Source of the DNA: MADRE2 sp964397015
Lineage (GTDB): Bacteria; Desulfobacterota; Desulfobacteria; Desulfobacterales; Desulfobacteraceae
NCBI GenBank assembly: GCA_964397015.1
Contig: CAYNHL010000123.1
Location: 1 to 10,916 of the forward strand
DNA: 10,916 nt
Direction: 5' to 3'
Below are positions 1 to 6,012 of the stretch, piece after piece. The translations under genes and the position numbers were made by a program. The notes under the pieces were generated by a model that saw only the letters and a program-made list of their open reading frames with translations, had not been told where the DNA came from and ran no database searches. The stretch's first letter is position 1. Every line of letters starts with the position of its first letter.

Positions 1-47
1 CGCTGGCGCTCAAACAGGTTGCGCTTCTTTTCGGGCGCAGCCTTCAC
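1..47 (-). CDS. 5' end of an outward-reading gene, cut by the window edge (unidentified)
   Basis: Read on the minus strand, a GTG at 47-45 opens a frame that stays open to the window edge. The first 15 residues are MKAAPEKKRNLFERQ, basic and hydrophilic. A strong purine-rich ribosome binding site (seven A then six G) sits nine bases upstream. The same upstream region, ribosome binding site and GTG recur in mirror image at the right edge, so this is probably the start of a duplicated gene. A transposase is plausible given the repeat context, but 15 residues are too few to identify a family. Seen: start, ribosome binding site and open frame. Inferred: that it is a real gene. Confidence 0.45.
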   Translation of the reverse strand, partial: MKAAPEKKRNLFERQ

Positions 48-114
48 AATGCAAAGCCCCCCTTTTTTTCAAAAGGTCCTGTCACAGGACGCTACCGAAA
101 CACGGCCTCCCCAT
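44..114 (-). repeat. Outer inverted repeat, left copy (upstream region of an outward gene)
   Basis: This 71-bp segment matches the reverse complement of 10846-10916 at 65 of 71 positions without gaps; mismatches fall at 56, 57, 91, 93, 98 and 110. It contains a palindrome GTCCTGTCACAGGAC at 76-90 with a one-base centre, a C/T run that acts as the ribosome binding site on the minus strand, and a GTG start at 47-45. Similarity stops at about 114 on the inner side. The outer extent is unknown because the right copy runs to the window end. It may be the end of an insertion sequence or the promoter region of a duplicated gene. Confidence 0.85.
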
Positions 115-131
115 GTTTTCCGTCACCCTGT

Positions 132-242
132 TGGCATATGGTAAATCCAAACACAAAAAGGGATGACCAGGTATAGATTGACAGGCATCTTGAGATTTCC
201 GGAACCCGACCGCCGCATCGATTTTTTACATGTAATAACCCT
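132..242 (+). repeat. Inner inverted repeat, left copy
   Basis: This 111-bp segment matches the reverse complement of 7524-7649 (126 bp). The copies differ by one 15-bp indel near 199 and about three substitutions, so identity outside the indel is roughly 97%. It begins 17 bp inside the left outer repeat. The extra 15 bases in the right copy lie between two GAACC direct repeats exactly 15 bp apart, which suggests slippage deletion in this copy. No known repeat family is recognised. A 72-codon plus-strand frame opens here at 163, but it lacks coding support and is not called as a gene. Confidence 0.9.
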
Positions 243-431
243 GCTATATTCCTTTTTCAACTCATGCCAGGGGATTGTGTCGACGTGCCCGGTTCTTTCT
301 CTGCTTTCCAGACTTCCTCAATATAGATCAGGTCTTTACTTAAAAAAACGACCTTGCCATCGCTCAATGTTTATGACATAGTCAAATACCGTGACAGGAT
401 TTTCATGACAGCATTATTGAGACAGGAAAAA
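243..431. other. Intergenic stretch between the repeats and the membrane-protein gene
   Basis: No complete gene is visible between the left edge gene and the membrane-protein start at 432, a stretch of about 385 bases of which the first 195 are mostly repeats. On the minus strand a short frame (370 down to 257, about 37 codons, possible TTG start) has a coding-like composition, including DGKVVFLSKDLIYIEEVWKA, and may be the tail of a lost gene. No convincing promoter for the downstream gene was found; a TATATT at 245-250 lacks a properly spaced -35 box. Confidence 0.4.
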
Positions 432-941
432 ATGTATCAGGAAAAAAGACCGACATGCGTGACTGTTATTGGCTGGACATGGATTATTATCGGTGGCCTC
501 ATGTGCCTTTCGGCAACTATGGCACTCCTGGGTTCCTTCATGATCAGAGAAACCGCACAGGCTGATCCGGGCATGCCCTTTATCTTCAAGATATTTCCGG
601 TTCTCGCCATTGTTCAGATCTTTGTTGCCGTGCTGGGCCTCGTTTCAGGAATAAACTTTCTCAAACTCAAGTCGTGGACACGCGGAATGTTAGAAGCTCT
701 GACATGGCTGCTCTTGATCTTTGTTCTGGGTTTCATGGTCTTCTGGGTTTTCAACTGGATATCCATGACATCTGATCAAGGCCTTAGCGCTTTCTCCGTC
801 ATGGGTGCAGTCATGGGCGTGTTAATAAGCGGAATTTATGGAGTCCCCCTTGGCATCATGCTCAAGTACCTGAGAGGTCCGAAGGTCAAAAACGCAATCA
901 ACGCAGTTGATGAACGAACAACGTTTTTGTCCGGCAGCTGA
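432..941 (+). CDS. Four-helix integral membrane protein of unknown function
   Basis: Starting at 432 the protein is about 169 residues (MYQEKRPTCVTVIGW...). It has four hydrophobic segments, at roughly residues 10-36, 50-77, 87-109 and 121-144, with short basic loops and a polar C-terminus, so it is an inner-membrane protein. The start at 432 is preferred because AGGA lies five bases upstream and the first helix follows at once. An in-frame ATG at 405 also has an AGGA five bases upstream, and the frame is open from 354. The repeated RPTCVTVIGW-type entry into helix 1 suggests a small conserved membrane family, but I do not recognise a function. It converges on the RpiR gene 25 bp downstream and is probably transcribed alone. 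Confidence 0.75.
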   Translation: MYQEKRPTCVTVIGWTWIIIGGLMCLSATMALLGSFMIRETAQADPGMPFIFKIFPVLAIVQIFVAVLGLVSGINFLKLKSWTRGMLEALTWLLLIFVLGFMVFWVFNWISMTSDQGLSAFSVMGAVMGVLISGIYGVPLGIMLKYLRGPKVKNAINAVDERTTFLSGS

Positions 942-966
942 ACAGTTTCACCAGCTATCCGGGATG

Positions 967-1686
967 TCAATTGGCCCTGCCGCTCTTTCTTTGAAGCATC
1001 TTTTGAACGATTTCTTCGAAAAAAATGAAAAACAGTGTCCTTGATTTTTCATAAGGTTCAAGATTCACCGGCTGATGATCCTGGGAAAGCCAGAATATTT
1101 TATCACACTGGTTCAACAGTTTTGTATTGCATTCCTCTGCGACAATGACCACCTTGCCGCCTTTTTGTTTTGCCGCAGTGTATACATCCTGAAAGGAGCG
1201 AAAACGTCCTGTCCTTGTAATGATTAAAAGGAGAGTGGATCCATCGATCATGTTGTCCAGGGTCACCTCGTCTGAAACAGCCATGGTGGTCTTGTTCGAA
1301 CAGTTTCTGAATCTGTATTCAAAGTACCGGGCACATAGAAACGAGGGGCCGTATCCGAACAGGACAATTTTATCATGGCTGTCGATCAGTGATAACAATT
1401 CATCTGTCATTGCCGTATCGTAGGTTTCGATGAACGACCTGATCCGTTTCAATTCATCCGGGCTGTCAGTTGACTTTACTTCTTTTCCATATAAAAAATC
1501 ATGATACTGCCTGTAGCTGCCGAACCCGAGTTTCTTGACAAACTTGGATATCTTTGACACCGAACACTGGCAAAACTCGGCCGCCTGGCCGATCCGAATG
1601 GCCGGCATGGTCCTGCTGTGCCTCAGCATCTGTTCATGTATCTTTTTTTCAAGCGGGTTGAGACCACTTAAATCCATGGCAATCAT
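967..1686 (-). CDS. RpiR-family transcriptional regulator (HTH plus SIS domain)
   Basis: The protein is about 239 residues from the ATG at 1686. An N-terminal RpiR-type helix-turn-helix lies around residues 29-65 (core GQAAEFCQCSVSKISKFVKK, then LGFGSYRQY). A C-terminal SIS phosphosugar-binding domain spans about 105-215, with FGYGPS at the start of the fold and ITRTGR where the usual SxSGxT loop lies. The family senses sugar phosphates and controls neighbouring carbohydrate genes. The 1686 start has GGAA five bases upstream. An upstream in-frame GTG at 1731 would give 254 residues but has no ribosome binding site and overlaps a possible promoter. The gene is divergent from the oxidase-Etf-SDR-kinase operon, the usual position for its local regulator. 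The ligand is unknown but probably a phosphorylated intermediate made by the FGGY kinase. Confidence 0.9.
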   Translation of the reverse strand: MIAMDLSGLNPLEKKIHEQMLRHSRTMPAIRIGQAAEFCQCSVSKISKFVKKLGFGSYRQYHDFLYGKEVKSTDSPDELKRIRSFIETYDTAMTDELLSLIDSHDKIVLFGYGPSFLCARYFEYRFRNCSNKTTMAVSDEVTLDNMIDGSTLLLIITRTGRFRSFQDVYTAAKQKGGKVVIVAEECNTKLLNQCDKIFWLSQDHQPVNLEPYEKSRTLFFIFFEEIVQKMLQRKSGRAN

Positions 1687-1721
1687 AAGCTTTCCAAAAA
1701 AAATGTTGTTTTTGCCGGAGT

Positions 1722-1751
1722 ACTCTACCACGCTTTTTTGAAATGTGTAAA
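1722..1751 (-). promoter_or_regulatory. Candidate promoter of the RpiR gene
   Basis: On the minus strand TTTACA (1751-1746) is followed after 18 bp by TAGAGT (1727-1722), 5/6 and 4/6 matches to sigma70 boxes. It lies just upstream of the preferred start at 1686 and would overlap the alternative GTG start at 1731, which argues for the shorter protein. Spacing and -10 match are only fair. Confidence 0.35.
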
Positions 1752-1815
1752 GTGGAGAAACCGGTCAAGAGGGTTGTGATCATTGAAATTGGGAAAATTT
1801 ATATAAAAAGCGGTA

Positions 1816-1831
1816 ATGGAAAATTTTCCAT
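1816..1831. promoter_or_regulatory. Perfect 16-bp palindrome, likely RpiR operator
   Basis: ATGGAAAATTTTCCAT is a perfect palindrome in the divergent region between the regulator and the operon, 47 bp upstream of the operon's -35 box. The GGAAAA-TTTTCC core suits a dimeric HTH protein such as the adjacent RpiR. Related partial sequences lie at 1791-1800 (GGGAAAATTT) and 1856-1869. Binding by this regulator is inferred from position and symmetry. Confidence 0.55.
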
Positions 1832-1855
1832 GTTATGCCTTTAATTTGGATATAA

Positions 1856-1869
1856 ATGGAAAAAATTTC
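1856..1869. promoter_or_regulatory. Second, imperfect operator-like site next to the -35 box
   Basis: ATGGAAAAAATTTC repeats the left half of the 1816-1831 palindrome (ATGGAAAA) and contains GAAA-3-TTTC symmetry. It ends 9 bp before the TTGACA of the operon promoter, so a protein bound here could affect RNA polymerase directly. It is about 39 bp (centre to centre) from the perfect palindrome. AT-richness makes chance matches more likely. Confidence 0.35.
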
Positions 1870-1878
1870 GGTTTTGTC

Positions 1879-1907
1879 TTGACAGCACAATTTCGTATCT
1901 TTAGTAT
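1879..1907 (+). promoter_or_regulatory. Sigma70-type promoter of the oxidase-etf-SDR-kinase operon
   Basis: TTGACA (1879-1884, perfect -35) is followed by a 17-bp spacer and TAGTAT (1902-1907, 4/6 match to the -10). A transcript would start near 1914, leaving a leader of about 38 bases that includes the ribosome binding site GGAGG at 1940-1944. This is the best promoter in the window and the only clear one upstream of the operon. Confidence 0.65.
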
Positions 1908-1951
1908 TTCACCATGCATTCAAACAAAATAAATATTCCGGAGGTCCACAA

Positions 1952-3424
1952 TTGGACAAGAATACCATTATTGCAAATTTAGCTGAAATCCTGACTCCTT
2001 CCCAGGTCAACACGGACAGTGAAGATCTTTACGATGCCTCGGCAGACAGGTACAAAAAGTACGCCAAGGCCAGGCGTGTTTTAGATGTTCCCATGCCTGC
2101 AGCTATCGTATACCCCGGGTCGGCTCAAGAGGTCAGCCGGGTGCTGGCCTTTTGCAATGAACACGAACTCAATGTCATTCCCCGCGCCGGGAAAACCTCG
2201 ACAGAAGGGGGGCTGGAGAACTGGAAGGAAAACACCATAGTCATAGATGCACTTCATCTGGACAAGATCCTGAATATCGACGATTACAACATGCAGGCCA
2301 CTGTACAGGCTGGTGTTCCGCTCCAGGAACTGGAAGATGAATTGAGGAAAAAAGGACTTACAACCGGGCACTCTCCCCAGTCAAAACCGGTGGCAAAGTT
2401 CGGCGGGCTTGTGGCGACACGAAGCATCGGCCAGCTCTCGACCCTTTACGGAGGTATCGAGGACATGGTCGCAGGGCTCGAATGTGTATTTCCCGACGGT
2501 CACATCTCGAGAATAAAAAATGTTGCCAGAAGATCCGGCGGCCCGGATATAAGGCATATCGTAATTGGAAACGAAGGTTCTCTTTGCTATATAACCGAAG
2601 TTACGGTCAAAATCTTCAGGTATTATCCTGAAAACAACCGTTTTTACGGTTATCTTGTCAAAGATATGGAGACCGGGATCAAAGTTCTGCGAGAGGTGAT
2701 GGTGAACGGGTTCCGCCCTTCAGTGGCACGCACCTATTCTGAAGAGGATGCCGCCCAGCACTTCTACCACTTTTATAAAAACAGGTGCGTTCTCCTGTTT
2801 ATGGCCGAGGGCCCTGAAGGCATTGTAAAGGCCACCTGCCGTGCTGTAGAAGACGCGGCTGAAAAATTCAAGGACGGTATTGTCGAGCAGGTGGACCCGG
2901 AGCTGATCGAAAACTGGTTCAACAATCTGAACTGGTCGCAAAAAGACATCGATGATGAATTCGAGGGAATGAAAAAAAACGATTCCCATGCCGGGTTCAC
3001 CACGGAAATATCGGCAGACTGGGAAACCATACCCAGAATATACAACAATGTCATTGAAAGGATAAGGCGGGAATATCCACGTGCCCATGATATTACCATG
3101 CTGGGCGGTCACTCTTCCCACAGCTATATAAACGGGACCAACATGTACTTTGTATACAACTACCGCATTCACTGCGCACCCGAGGATGAAATGAGGGTGT
3201 ATCACCATCCCCTGCAGAGAATCATCGTGGAAGAGACCCTCAAGCTCGGCGGTTCCATGTGCCATCACCACGGAATCGGAAAGTTCAGGAACGAGTGGAC
3301 AAGGCAGGAACACGGTTCTGCCTACTACATGCTTGAAAAACTCAAAAACACGTTCGATCCAAAGGGTATAATGAATTTCGGCACCATATATCCCCGGGAA
3401 AACGGGTTGAAATACATAAGATGA
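1952..3424 (+). CDS. FAD-linked oxidase, AGPS/GlcD-type (vanillyl-alcohol-oxidase superfamily)
   Basis: The 490-residue flavoenzyme has an FAD-binding PCMH domain (about residues 45-225: PAAIVYPGS, VIPRAGKTSTEGG, FGGLVATRSIGQ, GNEG at 206-209) and a C-terminal FAD-oxidase domain. It contains SHSY (389-392), GGSMCHHHGIGKFR with a His triplet at 438-440, and the terminal DPKGIMNFG. The His triplet and upstream Tyr resemble alkyldihydroxyacetonephosphate synthase rather than the GEHGIG of glycolate or D-lactate dehydrogenases. With EtfB and EtfA directly downstream, the likely role is oxidation of a hydroxylated substrate with electrons passed to the Etf pair, as in LDH-Etf complexes. A true ether-lipid role cannot be excluded. 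The start is TTG at 1952, seven bases after a perfect GGAGG. It is the first gene of the operon; etfB begins 12 bp after its stop. No signal peptide, so cytoplasmic. Confidence 0.88.
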   Translation: MDKNTIIANLAEILTPSQVNTDSEDLYDASADRYKKYAKARRVLDVPMPAAIVYPGSAQEVSRVLAFCNEHELNVIPRAGKTSTEGGLENWKENTIVIDALHLDKILNIDDYNMQATVQAGVPLQELEDELRKKGLTTGHSPQSKPVAKFGGLVATRSIGQLSTLYGGIEDMVAGLECVFPDGHISRIKNVARRSGGPDIRHIVIGNEGSLCYITEVTVKIFRYYPENNRFYGYLVKDMETGIKVLREVMVNGFRPSVARTYSEEDAAQHFYHFYKNRCVLLFMAEGPEGIVKATCRAVEDAAEKFKDGIVEQVDPELIENWFNNLNWSQKDIDDEFEGMKKNDSHAGFTTEISADWETIPRIYNNVIERIRREYPRAHDITMLGGHSSHSYINGTNMYFVYNYRIHCAPEDEMRVYHHPLQRIIVEETLKLGGSMCHHHGIGKFRNEWTRQEHGSAYYMLEKLKNTFDPKGIMNFGTIYPRENGLKYIR

Positions 3425-3436
3425 CACCACACTGAT

Positions 3437-4231
3437 ATGAATATTGTCTGTGCTGTAAAATTTGTTCCTGATGTGGACAGCATTACATGCGGCATCGAAG
3501 ATCTATTATCGGGCGGCAGTAATGCCAGGATGATTCTCAATCCAGACGATACAAGCGCCCTGGCCTTTGCTCTCCGGGTAAAAGACAGGAATCCCGGATG
3601 CCGCATCGAAGTTGTCAGCATGGGGCCCGCCGGTGTACGCCCCTTTATGGAAGACCTGCTCAGGCATGATGTGGACAGGGCCGCCTTGATTTCCGATCCG
3701 GTTTTTGAAGACAGTGATTCTTCTGTCACAGGAAAGGTACTGGCAAGGTATATCGCCACCCGTCCCTTTGACTGTATATTGACCGGAAGCCATTCTCTGG
3801 ACGGCGGAACCTCCCAGGTACCGGTACAGCTGGCCGAAAGCCTCGGCCTGGATCAAATGACGGGGATCACACGGATCGATCCCTGCCGGTTCGACAGCAC
3901 AAGGGCTGTGTTCGAGGCAGAGTACGAAACAGGCGCTGCCACCTTTGAAATGGCCATGCCCGGCATACTGAGTTTAAGTGCGCAAAGCGGCTGCAAGCTT
4001 CCCTATCTCAAGCTGGCGGACATGCAGAAAGATGTTTTTGATGAACTGGTCATCATCACCAACCAGGAGCTCTGTTTTGAGGAAAACGAAATCGGGCCTG
4101 AAGGTTCCCTGACTGAAGTCATAAGGACCTGCCCCAGAACATACGCAGAAAAGAACAGTCTTGTCGTGGGCACTGACGATAAAGGCATCACCCATGTTTT
4201 CAACTTTTTAAAAAGAAAAGGTTTTCTTTGA
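3437..4231 (+). CDS. etfB: Electron transfer flavoprotein beta subunit
   Basis: The 264-residue protein opens with VKFVPD and has the EtfB markers LNPDDTSALAFALRVKD (34-50, the NPxD motif), VVSMGP (59-64) and GSHSLDGGTSQVPVQLAE (117-134). The last corresponds to the nucleotide-binding loop that in bifurcating-type EtfB reads DGDTAQVGP; here the second Asp is Gly. EtfB pairs with EtfA in a soluble heterodimer that takes electrons from a dehydrogenase, here most likely the FAD-linked oxidase just upstream. No clear ribosome binding site precedes the ATG, only 12 bp after the oxidase stop, so translational coupling is likely. The stop lies one base before the etfA start. Whether this Etf bifurcates electrons cannot be decided by eye. 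Confidence 0.92.
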   Translation: MNIVCAVKFVPDVDSITCGIEDLLSGGSNARMILNPDDTSALAFALRVKDRNPGCRIEVVSMGPAGVRPFMEDLLRHDVDRAALISDPVFEDSDSSVTGKVLARYIATRPFDCILTGSHSLDGGTSQVPVQLAESLGLDQMTGITRIDPCRFDSTRAVFEAEYETGAATFEMAMPGILSLSAQSGCKLPYLKLADMQKDVFDELVIITNQELCFEENEIGPEGSLTEVIRTCPRTYAEKNSLVVGTDDKGITHVFNFLKRKGFL

Positions 4232-4232
4232 T

Positions 4233-5198
4233 ATGAAGAAAATCTGTGTTTTCCAGGACACTGAAACCATCAGGCGCACAGCGGACCTTATCGAAGCTGC
4301 CCGGCGAATGTACGGTCCGGGGCGGTTCGAATCCCATGCAGTCGTTATGGAAAATTCCCTTGATGGTCTTACCGGCTCGTTTCACCGGATCACCCTTTTG
4401 CCCAGGGGTCTTGTGAATTTATACAACCCCCGGGGAATATGTGATATCCTGGAAGACCTGCATCAGAAAAACCGCTTTGACAGTATCCTGATTCCGGCCA
4501 CAAGCCCTGGAAAAATGATTGCCGCACGGCTGGCAAAAAGGCTTGAAACAGGCCTTGTGTCAAATGTGACGGATATCATAGAAAATGAAAACGGCATTGA
4601 AATCATCCGCCCTGCCTGTTGTGGAAAAATTATGCAGGTGATCCGCCACAAAGGCAGAGGCCCGGTGATAATGAGCATAAAACCCAACATCTTTGACTAT
4701 GGTTCAAAAGGACATCTGGCCACAAATGTTTCAGAATATACCGGCCGGGTGACATCTATATGCAGCGTAAAGCGCCTCGATGTCGAAAAAAACATCCGGA
4801 CCTGTGATATCCGGGACAGCCGGGTGCTCATTGCGGGCGGGGGCGGTGCAAAGGACTGTTTTGAATCACTTTACCCACTGGCAGAGGCTTTGAACGCAAA
4901 GGTTGCGGCCAGCCGGAAACTGGTAGACCTGGGGATCGCGCCAAGAAACATACAGGTCGGCCAGTCCGGAAAAACGGTCTCACCGGAACTGTACATGGCC
5001 ATCGGGATACACGGTACCATGCAGCATATCGCCGGCCTGCGGGATATCGAATACATCATTTCGATCAACAAAGACAGCAAAGCGCCCGTTTGCAGTATGT
5101 CGGATATTGTTGTAAAAGGGGATGCAGTTGAATTCACGGACAAACTCATGAAAAAAATTTCGACCCACAGGTCCGCAAAAAAGGAAGAACCGATATGA
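4233..5198 (+). CDS. etfA: Electron transfer flavoprotein alpha subunit
   Basis: The 321-residue protein has the two-domain EtfA plan. An N-terminal adenine-nucleotide-hydrolase-like fold contains LIPATSPGKMIAARLAKRL (86-104). The C-terminal FAD domain carries AGGGGAK (201-207), SRKLVDLG (227-234), QVGQSGK (241-247), GIHGTMQHIAG (258-268) and SINKDSKAP (277-285). These are the conserved FAD-contacting segments, with the usual GISGAxQH read as GIHGTMQH. It lacks the N-terminal ferredoxin-like [4Fe-4S] extension seen in some lactate dehydrogenase-linked EtfA proteins. Translation starts one base after the etfB stop, with AAAAGG just upstream, and its stop overlaps the SDR start (ATGA). It forms the FAD-bearing half of the electron acceptor for the operon's oxidase; the membrane quinone oxidoreductase must lie elsewhere. 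Confidence 0.93.
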   Translation: MKKICVFQDTETIRRTADLIEAARRMYGPGRFESHAVVMENSLDGLTGSFHRITLLPRGLVNLYNPRGICDILEDLHQKNRFDSILIPATSPGKMIAARLAKRLETGLVSNVTDIIENENGIEIIRPACCGKIMQVIRHKGRGPVIMSIKPNIFDYGSKGHLATNVSEYTGRVTSICSVKRLDVEKNIRTCDIRDSRVLIAGGGGAKDCFESLYPLAEALNAKVAASRKLVDLGIAPRNIQVGQSGKTVSPELYMAIGIHGTMQHIAGLRDIEYIISINKDSKAPVCSMSDIVVKGDAVEFTDKLMKKISTHRSAKKEEPI

Positions 5199-5974
5199 AA
5201 CCGGCCGATTTTAACATGGACTGTTTTTCACTCAAGGGAAAAAATGCCGTCGTAACAGGCGGAAACAGCGGATTGGGGCAAACTTTCTCAGTCGCTCTGG
5301 CCAAGGCGGGTGCAAACGTCATGGCCGTCAGCATCATGGATGAGGATGCCGACACGGGTCAGTGGGTCGAAGACTGCGGCGTTGCCTACAAATACGTCTA
5401 TGGCGACATCACTGCAGAAGGTAAATGTAAAAGAGTGGTGGATGAATGTGTCAATACATGGGGAAGTATCGACATACTTGTTAACTGTGCCGGTATCTGC
5501 ATCAACATCGAAAAGGTGACACAATTTACCCGCAAACAGTGGGATAAAATGGTATCCGTCAACCTGACAGCCGCCTTCGAGATGACCCATGAAGCATGCA
5601 AACATATGATCGAAAGGAAAAGCGGCAAGATTGTGAATATCGCTTCTCTCTATTCTTTTCTTGGAGGACAGTGGTCTCCGGCATATGCTGCCACAAAGCA
5701 CGGCATTGTCGGCCTGACAAGATCCATGTGCGATGAACTTGCTCAATACAATATCCAGGTGAACGCCATTGCCCCCGGATACTTTATAACCAGTCTGACG
5801 GAGCAGACCAGGCTGGATGAAAAACGTAACGGACAGATTTTATCCCATATTCCCGCCGGACGATGGGGCAGGACCTCCGATCTCATGGGAGCCTGCATAT
5901 TTCTTTCCAGTGATGCATCCAATTACGTCAACGGAACGGTTTTAACCGTGGACGGCGGATATTTGATACGATAA
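5195..5974 (+). CDS. Short-chain dehydrogenase/reductase, KduD/gluconate-5-dehydrogenase-like
   Basis: The 259-residue classical SDR has cofactor motif TGGNSGLG (21-28), NCAG (97-100), and catalytic Asn123, Ser151 and YAATK with Tyr164 and Lys168. The C-terminal IPAGRWGRTSDLMG and YVNGTVLTVDGG are typical of 2-deoxy-gluconate/2-keto-3-deoxygluconate and gluconate dehydrogenases. It therefore probably oxidises or reduces a hydroxyl/keto group of a sugar acid or polyol with NAD(P); the exact substrate is open because SDRs are poorly predictable. The ATG overlaps the etfA stop by four bases and has AAGGAAG upstream. An in-frame ATG seven codons later is unlikely to be used. It couples an NAD(P)-linked step to the flavin-linked step and to the kinase. 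Confidence 0.9.
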   Translation: MKPADFNMDCFSLKGKNAVVTGGNSGLGQTFSVALAKAGANVMAVSIMDEDADTGQWVEDCGVAYKYVYGDITAEGKCKRVVDECVNTWGSIDILVNCAGICINIEKVTQFTRKQWDKMVSVNLTAAFEMTHEACKHMIERKSGKIVNIASLYSFLGGQWSPAYAATKHGIVGLTRSMCDELAQYNIQVNAIAPGYFITSLTEQTRLDEKRNGQILSHIPAGRWGRTSDLMGACIFLSSDASNYVNGTVLTVDGGYLIR

Positions 5975-6012
5975 TTTCAAAAGGCAGCCGCTTTTTGACC
6001 ATAGGAATTGAA

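Noticed and set aside
163..381. 72-codon plus-strand frame starting in the left inner repeat
   Set aside because: Its similarity to a minus-strand frame at 7618-7403 only reflects the inverted repeat; the frames diverge right after the repeat and the right one continues antisense to the kinase 3' end.
2720..3430. Long minus-strand frame of 236 codons
   Set aside because: It lies wholly opposite the FAD-linked oxidase, which has full domain support; no ribosome binding site or recognisable domain.
5288..5746. 152-codon minus-strand frame opposite the SDR
   Set aside because: The SDR has all catalytic motifs in the plus-strand frame; the opposite frame has no recognisable features.
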